Program-made: the position numbers and the translations under genes | The notes under the pieces: model-generated | What the model was told of the DNA's origin: nothing | The model's input: only the letters and a program-made list of their open reading frames with translations | The model's database searches: none | Assembly: GCA_963169665.1 (NCBI GenBank) | Contig: CAUJET010000006.1 | Location: 1 to 54,090 of the forward strand | Reading direction: 5' to 3' | Length of the DNA: 54,090 bases | Source: Actinomycetota bacterium | GTDB taxonomy: Bacteria > Actinomycetota > Acidimicrobiia > Acidimicrobiales > Ilumatobacteraceae | Part shown: positions 40,446 to 50,080 of the stretch, piece after piece | Numbering within the stretch: position 1 is the first letter of the stretch | How the letters are laid out: every line of letters starts with the position of its first letter

Positions 40446-43400
40446 GTGGCCACACGCCGCGTCGAGCTGCTCGGCCCGTCCGTGCGGATCATCGTCGACG
40501 ACGAGGCGGTCGTCGTCGGCGCGCCGCGCCTCGTCGAGTTGATCGCCGTGCTCGCAACGGGTGGAGGGCGTCGGGCCGCACATCAGATCAGCAACGCGCT
40601 GTGGGAAGCCGGGCGGTTGTCGGCGGACTCGGGCGCGTTGCGAGTCCTGGTCGCTCGGCTGAATCGCGTCGCCCGATCGTCGAGTCGGGAACGCCTCGTC
40701 GTGTACGAGGCCGGCGACTACCGATTCAACGATGACGTCGAGATCGACATCGTGCAGTTCCGTCGCGAAGCGCAGGCTGCACTGGGTCGGAGCGCGACCC
40801 GGGGGGAGATCGGTGGATTGTTCGACCGATGGGGGCTCGTGCGGTGGTCGAGCGTCACGGGTCTCGGCGAGTGGACCGACTTCCCATTCGCGTCGGACGA
40901 GGTACGGGTCCTGACCTCGCTCCGACATGAGCTCGTTGTCCGGTATGTCGAGGAAGGCCTCCAGTCCGGTTCGACCGATCTCGCACGCTTGATTCGGGCG
41001 GAGCTCGACATCGAGCCGTACGACGAACGGCTGTGGTGCCTGTTGATACGTGCGCTGTATCGGCTGGGTCAACAGGCTGCTGCGCTTCGCGCCTTCGAAG
41101 AAGTGCGCACGCTGTTGGTCGACGAGCTCGGCGTCGACCCGGGCCCAGAGCTGTGCGCTGTGCGCGACGCCGTGTTGCGGCACGACGAATCGCTGCAGCA
41201 CGAAGCTGGGCTCACCGAGCGTCGGCGCATGGTGTCGCCGCTCGCTCAGGAGGCGCAGCGACCGTTGTGGGGCCGCGAAGCTGAGTTGGAACGCCTGGTG
41301 GCGTCGTCGACGCCGAGCACGTCGTGTCCGGTGGTTGTCGTTCTTGGAGAGGCGGGGATCGGGAAGACGCATCTGCTCGCCCACGCGGCTGAGGGGCACA
41401 CCCGTCAGGGCCACGCAGTGGTGTACTCGGCGGTCGACGATGAGGATCTCGATCCCTACGCCTCGATCGGGGGATGGCTCGATGGTCTCGTTCCCCTCGT
41501 CGGACGGTCTCGCGCGTTCCAGGCGGTAGGGGAGTTGATCGATCCGCTCGGAACGGTCGACTCGGCCCTGTTCGGCCGGAGCCAGTACCAGCCATCGAGT
41601 TCGCATCGACATCACCTGCTCGTTGCCGAAGCGATGGCTGCCCTCATCGAAACCGCAGCTCGCGAACGGCCGATCCTGTTGATCCTCGACGACGTGCACT
41701 GGTTGACACCGACGGTGGACAGCGTGGTCCGTTCACTGATCACACGGTCGTGGCGTGGTGCAGTGGCGGTCATCGTGGCGGCCAGGACGACCGATGCGAG
41801 TGAGCCGCTCTGGCCCGGGTCCGACCATGCGAGCATCGTGTCCGACACGATGCTGTTGGCCGGTCTCGCCGATGGGGCGGTCAGCGGGCTCATCGAGGAG
41901 TCGCTGGGCGACCTCGGTCGAGCGGTGCAGGAAGCCGCTGGTAATCCGTTCGTCGTGGGTCTGCTCGCAGCAGAACGGCAGACATCGGTCCATGCTGCGA
42001 TCGAGGCGCGCTTGTCCAGGCTGCCGGGCTGGACCGTCGCGCTGGCCGAGACGGTCGCTCTCGGCGCAAATCGGATGGGGCTGGACGAGCTCACGGCTCT
42101 CCACGGTCGGCCACCCTCGGAGGTGATCGTCGGGATGCGGTCGCTTCGACGAGCGGGCATCGTCACGAGTTGGAGTTCCGAACGACGTTGGTCGATCAGC
42201 CATCGCCTGTTCCGCGATGCGATCGTCGGTCGGATCCCCGTCGGCGCACGAACCGACAGACATCACCAGATCGCCGACCTGTTGCTGCGCAGCGAGCAAC
42301 GCGAGGTGTACCGCATCGCGCATCACCAGCTCGCTGCCGGTGCCGCCTCGCCCGTGCGAGAGCGCCTCGATGCGGTGATGAGTTCGGCCAGTGCGGCACT
42401 GCGATCAGGCGCCGTCGACGAGGCCGACCAGATGTTGGACGAGGCGATGGGCCTGCTCGACCAACTCGACGTGTACGACGAGGCAGTACCCGGTCTGCAG
42501 CTGGAGACGGATCTGCGACGAGCCGAAGTGTCGATCCTTCGGGGCGAGCGAACAGCGGCAGAGAGGCTGTTGGACGACATCGTCGACCGAGCGATCGCGA
42601 TCGACGATCTGCGAGTTCTGGTCGACGCAGCGATCGGGCCCGCAGCACTCGGCGCCGCGGGCGTGCTCGGCTCGTCGTCGCAACACGAACGGCTCCAGCG
42701 CGCGCACGCCCACATCGGTGATCGGCCCGCGCCACGCGTCGTGGAGCTGCGGTCCCGACTGGTTCGAATGGCCCGGCGACCGGGCGACCATCCGCGCTAC
42801 GACGACCTGGTCGATCAACTGCTGTCGGCTGCTCGCGCATCCGGTGACGCAGCCGGCCTCGCTCATGCGATCTACGCCGCCCACAAGGTCAGGTATCCGT
42901 TCTTTCAGCCACTCGCCGAGTTGGAGCCACTACGCGAAGCGGAGACGCTCGCTGCGAACGTCGATACGGAACTGTGGGCGCTTGCCATCCAAGCGCAGGC
43001 AGTCGTGCAGATCACCGCAGGCCGGATCGATGCTGGGATGGACACCGCCGAGCGTGCACACCACGTCGCATCCCGATCGCACCTGCCACGCCGCATCTGG
43101 GATCAGATGACCTTCCGAGGCGCGCTCGCCGTGTGCGAAGGTGACCTCGACCTGGCCCGGTCCCAGGCAGATCAAGCGTTCGAGTTCGGGGCCGAGTGGG
43201 ACATCAGCGACGCAGCCACCACCTACGCGATGCAGCAGTTCGTCATCATGTGGCACGACGGCCGACTCGCGACGCTCGGCCCGGCGATCGATGCACTCGG
43301 CGCGACCGCCGACTCGATTCCCGGGCTCGTGGCAGCGCGCGGCCTGGTCGCTGCCGCATCGGGGGATGCCGCCACCGCGGCAGCGTGCCTCGCCGAGTGC

Positions 43401-43859
43401 CATGCCGTCCTCGAGACGTCGAGCGTCGATGACCAGAAGCTCACCCTGCTCTGCCTCGCTGCCCAGCTCGCCCTCGACATCGGCCCCGAGGTCGACCCCG
43501 ACACCTGCGCCTGGTTGATGGACGGGCTCCTGCCCTTCTCTGGGACGATCGAGACGAACCTGGTTCTGGTCCTCGGACCCGTCGATCGTCTGATCGGAGG
43601 CCTCCTCGGCCGCCTTGGCGACATCACGGGCGCACGTGAGCGCCTCGAGCGGACAGCGGTTGCCATGCACTCGGTCGGCTGGCCGCTGCACGAAGCGTGG
43701 TCCTTGGCCGACCTTGCGACCCTCATCGCCGAACACGACTCGCAAGACGCCGCGAGCGCGGCAGCCAGAGCAAGCCTCATCGCGCACACACACGGCCTGG
43801 TCTTCATTGGCTGCCAGGCGGACGTCGCGCCTCACCCGTCCGACCGCTTCGGCCACTGA
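40446..43859 (+). CDS. SARP/BTAD-type STAND regulator (AfsR-like)
   Basis: 1,137 residues from GTG. An OmpR-like winged helix (about 1-100) is followed by a bacterial transcriptional activation domain (about 100-245) with the typical LDIEPYDERLWCLLIRALYRLGQQ-type helices ending ELGVDPGPEL. An ATPase domain carries Walker A LGEAGIGKTHLL (about 300) and Walker B ILLILDDVHWLT (about 412). The remaining ~600 residues are helical repeats. AfsR-like proteins are activators of adjacent secondary or surface loci. GAGAGG lies about 9 nt before the start. The gene reads less GC3-rich than the core genes here and is followed at 120 bp by the giant secreted-protein gene. Confidence 0.88.
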   Translation: MATRRVELLGPSVRIIVDDEAVVVGAPRLVELIAVLATGGGRRAAHQISNALWEAGRLSADSGALRVLVARLNRVARSSSRERLVVYEAGDYRFNDDVEIDIVQFRREAQAALGRSATRGEIGGLFDRWGLVRWSSVTGLGEWTDFPFASDEVRVLTSLRHELVVRYVEEGLQSGSTDLARLIRAELDIEPYDERLWCLLIRALYRLGQQAAALRAFEEVRTLLVDELGVDPGPELCAVRDAVLRHDESLQHEAGLTERRRMVSPLAQEAQRPLWGREAELERLVASSTPSTSCPVVVVLGEAGIGKTHLLAHAAEGHTRQGHAVVYSAVDDEDLDPYASIGGWLDGLVPLVGRSRAFQAVGELIDPLGTVDSALFGRSQYQPSSSHRHHLLVAEAMAALIETAARERPILLILDDVHWLTPTVDSVVRSLITRSWRGAVAVIVAARTTDASEPLWPGSDHASIVSDTMLLAGLADGAVSGLIEESLGDLGRAVQEAAGNPFVVGLLAAERQTSVHAAIEARLSRLPGWTVALAETVALGANRMGLDELTALHGRPPSEVIVGMRSLRRAGIVTSWSSERRWSISHRLFRDAIVGRIPVGARTDRHHQIADLLLRSEQREVYRIAHHQLAAGAASPVRERLDAVMSSASAALRSGAVDEADQMLDEAMGLLDQLDVYDEAVPGLQLETDLRRAEVSILRGERTAAERLLDDIVDRAIAIDDLRVLVDAAIGPAALGAAGVLGSSSQHERLQRAHAHIGDRPAPRVVELRSRLVRMARRPGDHPRYDDLVDQLLSAARASGDAAGLAHAIYAAHKVRYPFFQPLAELEPLREAETLAANVDTELWALAIQAQAVVQITAGRIDAGMDTAERAHHVASRSHLPRRIWDQMTFRGALAVCEGDLDLARSQADQAFEFGAEWDISDAATTYAMQQFVIMWHDGRLATLGPAIDALGATADSIPGLVAARGLVAAASGDAATAAACLAECHAVLETSSVDDQKLTLLCLAAQLALDIGPEVDPDTCAWLMDGLLPFSGTIETNLVLVLGPVDRLIGGLLGRLGDITGARERLERTAVAMHSVGWPLHEAWSLADLATLIAEHDSQDAASAAARASLIAHTHGLVFIGCQADVAPHPSDRFGH

Positions 43860-43937
43860 GCTTCAGCACCCACGTGGGCGGCGACAGCAACCGCTCTCGG
43901 ACTCGGTTGCTGTAACTGAGTTGTTACGGGCGCCGAT

Positions 43938-43964
43938 CAACATCCTGACCACCAATGGATGTTG
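43938..43964 (+). promoter_or_regulatory. Inverted repeats upstream of the giant secreted-protein gene
   Basis: CAACATCC (43938-43945) and GGATGTTG (43957-43964) make a perfect 8-bp stem with an 11-nt loop, 15 nt before the ATG at 43980. Just upstream (about 43912-43927), GTAAC-TGAGTT-GTTAC is a second inverted repeat. One may be an operator and the other a leader hairpin. Confidence 0.5.
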
Positions 43965-43979
43965 TGACGGGGGCGGAAC

Positions 43980-46900
43980 ATGTGGCGACGACCGGATCAC
44001 CTCGACGCGGAGGACTGCGCGAACGACCCGCGAACCATCAACGTTCGCGCTACACATCAGCGCCGCCTGTCCGAGGCTCTCTCGATGTCTCGCGGTCGGA
44101 TCAGGTCGGGCGGCGTCGCGTCGTTGCTCGCCCTCGTCACCACGACTGTCACCGTGGCGAGCGCTGCCAACGTCAACGTCGTTGAAGCGGCAGCGGGCGA
44201 CACGGTGCTCGTTTCCGGTGCGATCGACTTCAACGGATGGGCGGGCTACCCGGTGCCCGCCACGCCGACCCCTGCTGAGGAGGCCCGCTACACGGTCTAT
44301 GCGACGAAGGTGGCTTTCGACCGGTCCGGCACGGTGTTCGTACGGGACTACGACACCATCGTCAGAGTCGACCCGGTCACAGGCGTCACTCAACGAGTCG
44401 CCGGGCCTGCAACGTATCCGGGCGCAACCACCGTTCCCGACGGCATCGGCGAAGACTCGCTGACGATCGGAACCGGATGGTCGTACAACTTCGCAGTCCT
44501 CGACGACGGCCGAATGCTGTTCGACGACCAAGACTCGGGCGAAACCCAGGCGCCGCAGGTGTTCTCAGCGCCCGCTGCAGGCGGGCCCGTCGAGTTGTTC
44601 ACCGGCGATGGCACAAGAGGTCTCCCGACGCCGGGGGCGCAGGCGTCGGCGACTTCACTCGACGCGGTCAATGGCCTGTATGCGGCTTCGGGCGGGGCGG
44701 CGTGGATCCTCGGCGGATACGACGACACATTCACATCTCAGTATGCGCATTTCGTCGCCGCAGACGGGACCATCTCGACGCACACGTTTCCGGTCGAGCC
44801 GAACGGCGGAATCTGGCCTGTCGGCGCGTCCGGCGACGTGCTGGTGACGATCGGGTCCGTCGGCATTCAGATCGGGCCGAACCTGTGGCAGTACAGTTCG
44901 TCGCTGCACGCACTCGACCCGTCAGGATCCGTGGTTAGTACACCTGTGACGGGGGCCTGCGGCGCCTACAGCGGCTATTACCCAGGGAATGGCTTCGCGT
45001 CGGTGACGTCGGTGCGTTACTTCGCTGTGGACGAGGGCCAGTCTCCGCCCGATCTCGTCGAATGCACGGTCGACCGTGCCACGGGTATGTCGGTGGCCAA
45101 GCCGATCGACGCCAGTCTCGGTGAGTGGCTCAGCGGCAGCGACGACGGCACCGTCACCCGCGGTCTCACCTCACCGGTCGAGTGGGACCCGATCTCCGAG
45201 TCGTGGTGGTTCGTCGGGAGATCGGACCGACTCTCGGACAATCGGAACTCCCACGGGCTGTATCGGCACAGCCCCGAGCTTCCCTCCGTCCCGGACGGCA
45301 CCATCACCGTCGGTGTGGCTACGTCTCCAGCTGGTGGCGCAGGCACGGTCGGCTTCGCTGCGCCGTTCGGCACGACCCTGGGCCACGGTATCCAGTCGTC
45401 TCCCATTGCGGTGGCGGCCGGCACCCGCCTGGTTGCGACGACGGTGACGCCAGGTTGGGCGATCTCCGGGGTTGTCTGCGATGACACCGACTCTGGCGCG
45501 GACGCCGGCCCGGACACGGTGTCGTTCATGGTGGATCCGGACGAGGACGTGTTCTGCAGCGTCACGATCGCCGAGACGACGGCCGACGTGTCGATCACCA
45601 AGACGGTCGACCAGGCGACCGTGGTCGAGGGTGGCACCTTGACGTACACCTTGACAGCGACCAACAGCGGGCCTGGCGTCGCGACCGAAGTCGTGCTGTT
45701 CGACGCCTTGCCCGGTGGCGTGGTGTTCGCTGAAGCGGGTGCAGACTGCGTCCACGATGGTCAGCCGTCAGGCGGCGGTGTGGTCTGCAACGTGAATGAC
45801 GTAGCGGCAGGCGAGAGCGTGACCCGGACCATCAGGGTGATTGCAGGTCGTGAGGGTGTCGTGGCGAACAGCGCCATGGTGGCGTCAGCGTCAGCCGACA
45901 GCGACCCGGCCGACAACGGCAGCGCCACGGTCTTCGTCGACGTGGTGCCATCGGAGTTCAACCCGTGCCAAACCGGCCCTAGCCACGAGCTGTGGGCGTC
46001 CGGCGAGAACTACTTCGGCACGCTCGGCTCGTTGATTCCGGGAAGCATCTCGACCCCGGTACCGGTCAATCTGCTGCGCAACGTCCGTCAGGTGAGCAGC
46101 GGCCTCGTGGCAACGTATGCCGTGCTTGACGATGGCACCGTCTGCAGCTGGGGTTACTCCACCGATTTCGGCTCACTCGGCCGTCCGGGAGGAGTCGAGT
46201 CGCCAGGCATGTACGGCGGCGCCCGTCCTGTGCCCCGTCCGGTGCGCGATCAGTTCGGCGCTCCTCTCAGAGCGAGCAAGGTCATCGCAGGATTCATGAA
46301 CGTCGGCTATGCCATTGTCGACCCCGACGGTGACGGTGCTGGTGTGCTCGTCGGCTGGGGGGCGAACGCCACCGGTCTGGTCAGGCCTGGCACCCTGGGT
46401 GGATCGTTCCGCTCTGCGGTGGCGGTGCCGATTCCCGGCAATCGCGACGTCCGTGACGTGAGCTCCGATGGCTATATGACCGCTGTGATCGCCGGCGATT
46501 CGCGAGTGTTCACCTGGGGCGACGATAGCTCCGGCGACCTCGGCCCGGTGCCCGGCGACCAGACGGGATCGGAACCGATCGACATCACCGACTTTTTTCC
46601 GCTGCGACCAGGAGAACTTCCCGATCGGGTCTTCGTGATGGACGGGCACACGGTCGTGGTTACCGACCAGGGACGCGGCTTGTGCTTCGCTGCGATCGGG
46701 CCGCAGGGCGGCCCGTTGTGCGACGAGACGATCCCGGTGGTCTTCGAGACGACGGACGAGATCGTCTCGATCGACGGGGCTCAGAACGTCCGAGCGATCT
46801 CCATGGTCCTCGATGACGACGGCGACGGAGCTGGTGATGTGCACAGCTGGGGCCCGTATCCTGGCAACGGCGAGCTGTTGGGTACCGGTCGTGGTTTGCT

Positions 46901-48791
46901 GCGAGCTGCCGTCGGTGAGCCGGTGACCCAGGTGAGCTTCGGCATCAGCCATGTGTTGGCGCTCGGGCAGTCGGGCCAGGTGTGGGGGTGGGGTTCGCCG
47001 GAGTTCGGCAAGCTCGGAGGCGGCGGCTACGGCAGCGTCGTGTTGTTCCCTGTGCCGTTCGGAGTGGACAACGCCAACATGATCGAGGCCGGTGGCAACT
47101 CGAGCTTCGTACGGGGTGATCCGAGATCGACTCCGACGCGCTTCGAGTCGCGCTATGTGAACCTGGCGCGCGGTGCCATCGGTGGCACCGACACCGAACT
47201 CGATGGAGCGACGGCAGCAGATCGGATCGAGACGTCGGTGACGAACTCGAGTTCACTGGCGAGTGGTTCAGGTGAGCTCGGTGCCGTAATCACGGAAGGA
47301 CCGCTCGACCCGGCGATCGCGCCGAACATCGTCGGCTATCAGGCCCTTGGTGAGACCGTGAGCATCAGCACGGGGGACGTGAACGCAGCGAGCCCTCCGC
47401 CTCCGAACGACCCGTTCCTCATCCGCTTCGATCTCTACCTCACGCCAGCGCAGCGGGCGACACAGACTGCATTCGGCGGGTTCGTCGAGGACCTGGCGGT
47501 GCTGCGCAACAATACGGTCGTCCCCGACTGCACGACGCCGGCGGCGCCCCATCCTGAGGATCCGTGCGTCAGGACTCGTGTCTTCGACGCGGCGACGGGC
47601 AACGCCTTGATCACGGTGGCGACGACTCGCTTCTCGACGTGGACCTTCGCCGCGCCGATCCCAGGTGTCGACGCTGGTGGCACCTACTCGGCGATCGAGG
47701 GCACGCCGACACCTCTGGCTGGCTCGGCGTCCGGTGTCACGGCTGCAGGAACACACGTCGAGTGGAGGTCACCCTCGGGGTCGTTCGACAACCCGGGCGA
47801 TCTCGCGACCACCTTCACGGGTGACGACGATGGTGTCGTCCCCGTCCTTCTGATCGCCATCACGGCCGAACAGACCGGCAGCGACGAGACCGAGATCGTG
47901 GTGACCAACGCGCCCCCGACCATCGACGACGTGACGGTGCCGGCATCGGTAGCTCCTGGTGGCTCAGTGTCGTTGGCAGCCACGTTCACCGACCTGGGTC
48001 GATTCGACACGCACGACGTCACCATCGACTGGGGTGACGGCGCCGGTGCGACGCAACTGGGCAGCACGACACCCGGAGGCGGTTCGATCGACGCGACCCA
48101 CGTCTATTCGGCGGCCGGATCGTTCACGGCGACGATCACCGTCACCGATGACGATGGCGGAACGGTCAGCACCACACGCTCGATCGTGGTGACTGCGGCC
48201 AACGCTGCGCCAACCGTGCGAGCCGATATGGGGGTGACGGGGCTCGACGAGATCGGCTTCCAATCGAACATCGTGCTGATCAACGGTTCGTTTTCCGACC
48301 CGAACGGCCCCGGACCCCTCCGAGCGTCGGTTCGCTGGTCCGCTACGGGCTCGTTCACCCCGCTGATCCTCAACAGCAACGGTGAATTCGTCGCTGGGTA
48401 CATCTACGGAACGAAAGGTGTCCGAACGGTGACCGTGAGAATCTGTGGTGCCCAGGGCGCCTGCGGATTCGATGACATCACCGTGCGCACCGGGGTGACC
48501 CAGAAGATCACACCGGTCCGAGAATGCGTCCTCGACCGTGGCAGCGGCACCTCGCCCCGCTATCTGGCCAGATGGGGATACGACAACCCAGCTCCGTTCG
48601 CCATCGCCGTCCCTTCCATTCCGATGTTGGAGAACACCTTCAGCACATCACCGTTCCTTCGAGGCCAGCCGCAGATCTTCCATCCGGGCCAGATGCGTGA
48701 GGTGTTCACCACGCCGTTCAACGCCGGCACCCCGACCTGGCGCATCAACGGAAAGACTGCTGCCGCATCGCGCACCAGCACCCGCTGCTGA
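43980..48791 (+). CDS. Giant secreted DUF11/RCC1/PKD-repeat protein
   Basis: 1,603 residues. The Sec signal lies at about 36-70 (MSRGRIRSGGVASLLALV...), so translation may really start at the ATG at 44085; the ATG at 43980 has a GGGGGCGG site. Then an N-terminal beta region (about 75-480), a DUF11 repeat (about 538-650, TADVSITKTVDQ...YTLTATNSGPG), an RCC1-like propeller region (about 670-1045; LWASGENYFGTLG, CSWGYSTDFGSLG, VFTWGDDSSGDLG, VWGWGSPEFGKLG), a middle domain, a Gly/Asp-rich linker and a PKD domain (about 1305-1410, ITVTDDDGGT). No LPXTG or membrane anchor at the C-terminus. Probably a surface or extracellular adhesion/binding protein. Substrate unknown. Confidence 0.8.
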   Translation: MWRRPDHLDAEDCANDPRTINVRATHQRRLSEALSMSRGRIRSGGVASLLALVTTTVTVASAANVNVVEAAAGDTVLVSGAIDFNGWAGYPVPATPTPAEEARYTVYATKVAFDRSGTVFVRDYDTIVRVDPVTGVTQRVAGPATYPGATTVPDGIGEDSLTIGTGWSYNFAVLDDGRMLFDDQDSGETQAPQVFSAPAAGGPVELFTGDGTRGLPTPGAQASATSLDAVNGLYAASGGAAWILGGYDDTFTSQYAHFVAADGTISTHTFPVEPNGGIWPVGASGDVLVTIGSVGIQIGPNLWQYSSSLHALDPSGSVVSTPVTGACGAYSGYYPGNGFASVTSVRYFAVDEGQSPPDLVECTVDRATGMSVAKPIDASLGEWLSGSDDGTVTRGLTSPVEWDPISESWWFVGRSDRLSDNRNSHGLYRHSPELPSVPDGTITVGVATSPAGGAGTVGFAAPFGTTLGHGIQSSPIAVAAGTRLVATTVTPGWAISGVVCDDTDSGADAGPDTVSFMVDPDEDVFCSVTIAETTADVSITKTVDQATVVEGGTLTYTLTATNSGPGVATEVVLFDALPGGVVFAEAGADCVHDGQPSGGGVVCNVNDVAAGESVTRTIRVIAGREGVVANSAMVASASADSDPADNGSATVFVDVVPSEFNPCQTGPSHELWASGENYFGTLGSLIPGSISTPVPVNLLRNVRQVSSGLVATYAVLDDGTVCSWGYSTDFGSLGRPGGVESPGMYGGARPVPRPVRDQFGAPLRASKVIAGFMNVGYAIVDPDGDGAGVLVGWGANATGLVRPGTLGGSFRSAVAVPIPGNRDVRDVSSDGYMTAVIAGDSRVFTWGDDSSGDLGPVPGDQTGSEPIDITDFFPLRPGELPDRVFVMDGHTVVVTDQGRGLCFAAIGPQGGPLCDETIPVVFETTDEIVSIDGAQNVRAISMVLDDDGDGAGDVHSWGPYPGNGELLGTGRGLLRAAVGEPVTQVSFGISHVLALGQSGQVWGWGSPEFGKLGGGGYGSVVLFPVPFGVDNANMIEAGGNSSFVRGDPRSTPTRFESRYVNLARGAIGGTDTELDGATAADRIETSVTNSSSLASGSGELGAVITEGPLDPAIAPNIVGYQALGETVSISTGDVNAASPPPPNDPFLIRFDLYLTPAQRATQTAFGGFVEDLAVLRNNTVVPDCTTPAAPHPEDPCVRTRVFDAATGNALITVATTRFSTWTFAAPIPGVDAGGTYSAIEGTPTPLAGSASGVTAAGTHVEWRSPSGSFDNPGDLATTFTGDDDGVVPVLLIAITAEQTGSDETEIVVTNAPPTIDDVTVPASVAPGGSVSLAATFTDLGRFDTHDVTIDWGDGAGATQLGSTTPGGGSIDATHVYSAAGSFTATITVTDDDGGTVSTTRSIVVTAANAAPTVRADMGVTGLDEIGFQSNIVLINGSFSDPNGPGPLRASVRWSATGSFTPLILNSNGEFVAGYIYGTKGVRTVTVRICGAQGACGFDDITVRTGVTQKITPVRECVLDRGSGTSPRYLARWGYDNPAPFAIAVPSIPMLENTFSTSPFLRGQPQIFHPGQMREVFTTPFNAGTPTWRINGKTAAASRTSTRC

Positions 48792-48840
48792 GGCCCTGCC
48801 CGCTCGACCCCGACGCGGCGGCCAACTAGCCGTGAGAAGG

Positions 48841-50013
48841 TCAGGCCAGCGTGGCGAGGCGCGCGACCGCCTCGTCGAGCACCTCGGGGCGCTTGCAGAA
48901 CGCGAAGCGCACGAGGTGCCGGCCCTCGTGGCGGTTCGCGTAGAACACTTCGTTCGGGATCGCCACCACGCCGCACCGGTGCGGCAGCTCGCGGCAGAAC
49001 GCCATGCCGTCGCCGTCGGCGCGGACCGGGCGGATGTCGACGGTGACGAAGTAGGTGCCGCTCGTGGGATACACGTCGAACCCCGCCTGCACGAGTCCGG
49101 GCAGCAGCCGGTCGCGCTTGGCCTGCATGTCGGCCGACACTCCGTGGAAGAAGGCGTCGTCGAGCATCAGCCCGGCGGCGATGCCCACCTGGAACGGGCC
49201 GCCGTTGACGTAGGTGAGGAACTGCTTCGCGGTGCGCGCGGCAGCGATCAGCTCCGGCGGCCCGCACAGCCAGCCGATCTTCCAGCCCGTGGTGTTGAAC
49301 GTCTTGCCGCCGCTCGAGATGCTGAGCGTGCGCTCGCGCATCCCCGGCAGGGTGGCCATCGCGACGTGCTCGGCGCCGTCGAACAGCAGGTGCTCGTACA
49401 CCTCGTCGGTGAGCACGATCAGGTCGTGCTCGATCGCGAGGTCGGCGATCACCTGCATCTCGGCCCGGTCGAGCACCTTGCCGGTCGGGTTGTGCGGCGT
49501 GTTGACCAGCAGCAGCTTCGTCTTCGGTGTGATCGCGGCGCGCAGGTCGTCGACGTCGAAGCCGTACGACGGCGGGCGTAGCGTGACCGGGCGGGCCGTC
49601 GCGCCCGCGAGCGCGATGCAGGCCTGGTAGCTGTCGTACATCGGCTCGAACAGCACGACCTCGTCGCCGGTGTCGAGCAGGCCGAGCAGGGCACCGGCGA
49701 GGGCCTCGGTCGCGCCGGCCGTCACCAGCACCTCGGTGTCCGGGTCGTACGAGAGCCCGTAGAACCGCTGCTGGTGATGGGCGATCGCCTGGCGCAGCAC
49801 GGGCAGCCCGGGTCCCGGCGGGTACTGGTTGTGCCCGCCACGGATGGCGTCGACCGCCGCGTCGAGCACCTCGATCGGGCCGTCGGTGTCGGGAAACCCC
49901 TGGCCGAGGTTCACGCTGCCGGTGGCGGCCGCCAGCGCGCTCATCTCGGCGAAGATCGTCGTGCCGAAGCCCTGGAGCTTCGCGGTGAGGTACGGAACCC
50001 GGCTGCTGGTCAC
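48841..50013 (-). CDS. dapC: PLP aminotransferase, DapC-like (N-succinyldiaminopimelate aminotransferase)
   Basis: 390 residues, fold type I class I/II aminotransferase. NLGQGFPDTDGP, NQYPPGPGLPVLRQAI, NTPHNPTGKV, LTDEVYEHLLFDG, and the PLP Lys in SSGGKTFNTTGWKIGW match the actinobacterial DapC branch, which makes N-succinyl-LL-DAP for lysine and peptidoglycan; kynurenine/methionine aminotransferases are close relatives and cannot be excluded. The GTG at 50013 follows TACGCT by 6 nt. The gene stands convergent to the giant protein gene and is not grouped with other lysine genes in this window. Confidence 0.85.
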   Translation of the reverse strand: MTSSRVPYLTAKLQGFGTTIFAEMSALAAATGSVNLGQGFPDTDGPIEVLDAAVDAIRGGHNQYPPGPGLPVLRQAIAHHQQRFYGLSYDPDTEVLVTAGATEALAGALLGLLDTGDEVVLFEPMYDSYQACIALAGATARPVTLRPPSYGFDVDDLRAAITPKTKLLLVNTPHNPTGKVLDRAEMQVIADLAIEHDLIVLTDEVYEHLLFDGAEHVAMATLPGMRERTLSISSGGKTFNTTGWKIGWLCGPPELIAAARTAKQFLTYVNGGPFQVGIAAGLMLDDAFFHGVSADMQAKRDRLLPGLVQAGFDVYPTSGTYFVTVDIRPVRADGDGMAFCRELPHRCGVVAIPNEVFYANRHEGRHLVRFAFCKRPEVLDEAVARLATLA

Positions 50014-50019
50014 GGCGAG

Positions 50020-50025
50020 AGCGTA
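50020..50025 (-). promoter_or_regulatory. -10 hexamer TACGCT of dapC (leaderless)
   Basis: On the minus strand, 6 nt before the GTG at 50013. Confidence 0.55.
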
Positions 50026-50047
50026 GGCGGTGCCGGGCGGACCACCT

Positions 50048-50080
50048 CAGCCGTCGATCAGCCGTCGATCAGCCGTCGAC
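50048..50080. repeat. 11-bp tandem repeat, three copies, carrying a stop codon
   Basis: CAGCCGTCGAT at 50048 and 50059, and CAGCCGTCGAC at 50070. On the minus strand the third unit encodes the last residues of the upstream lipoprotein gene, and its stop spans into the second unit. Confidence 0.85.
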
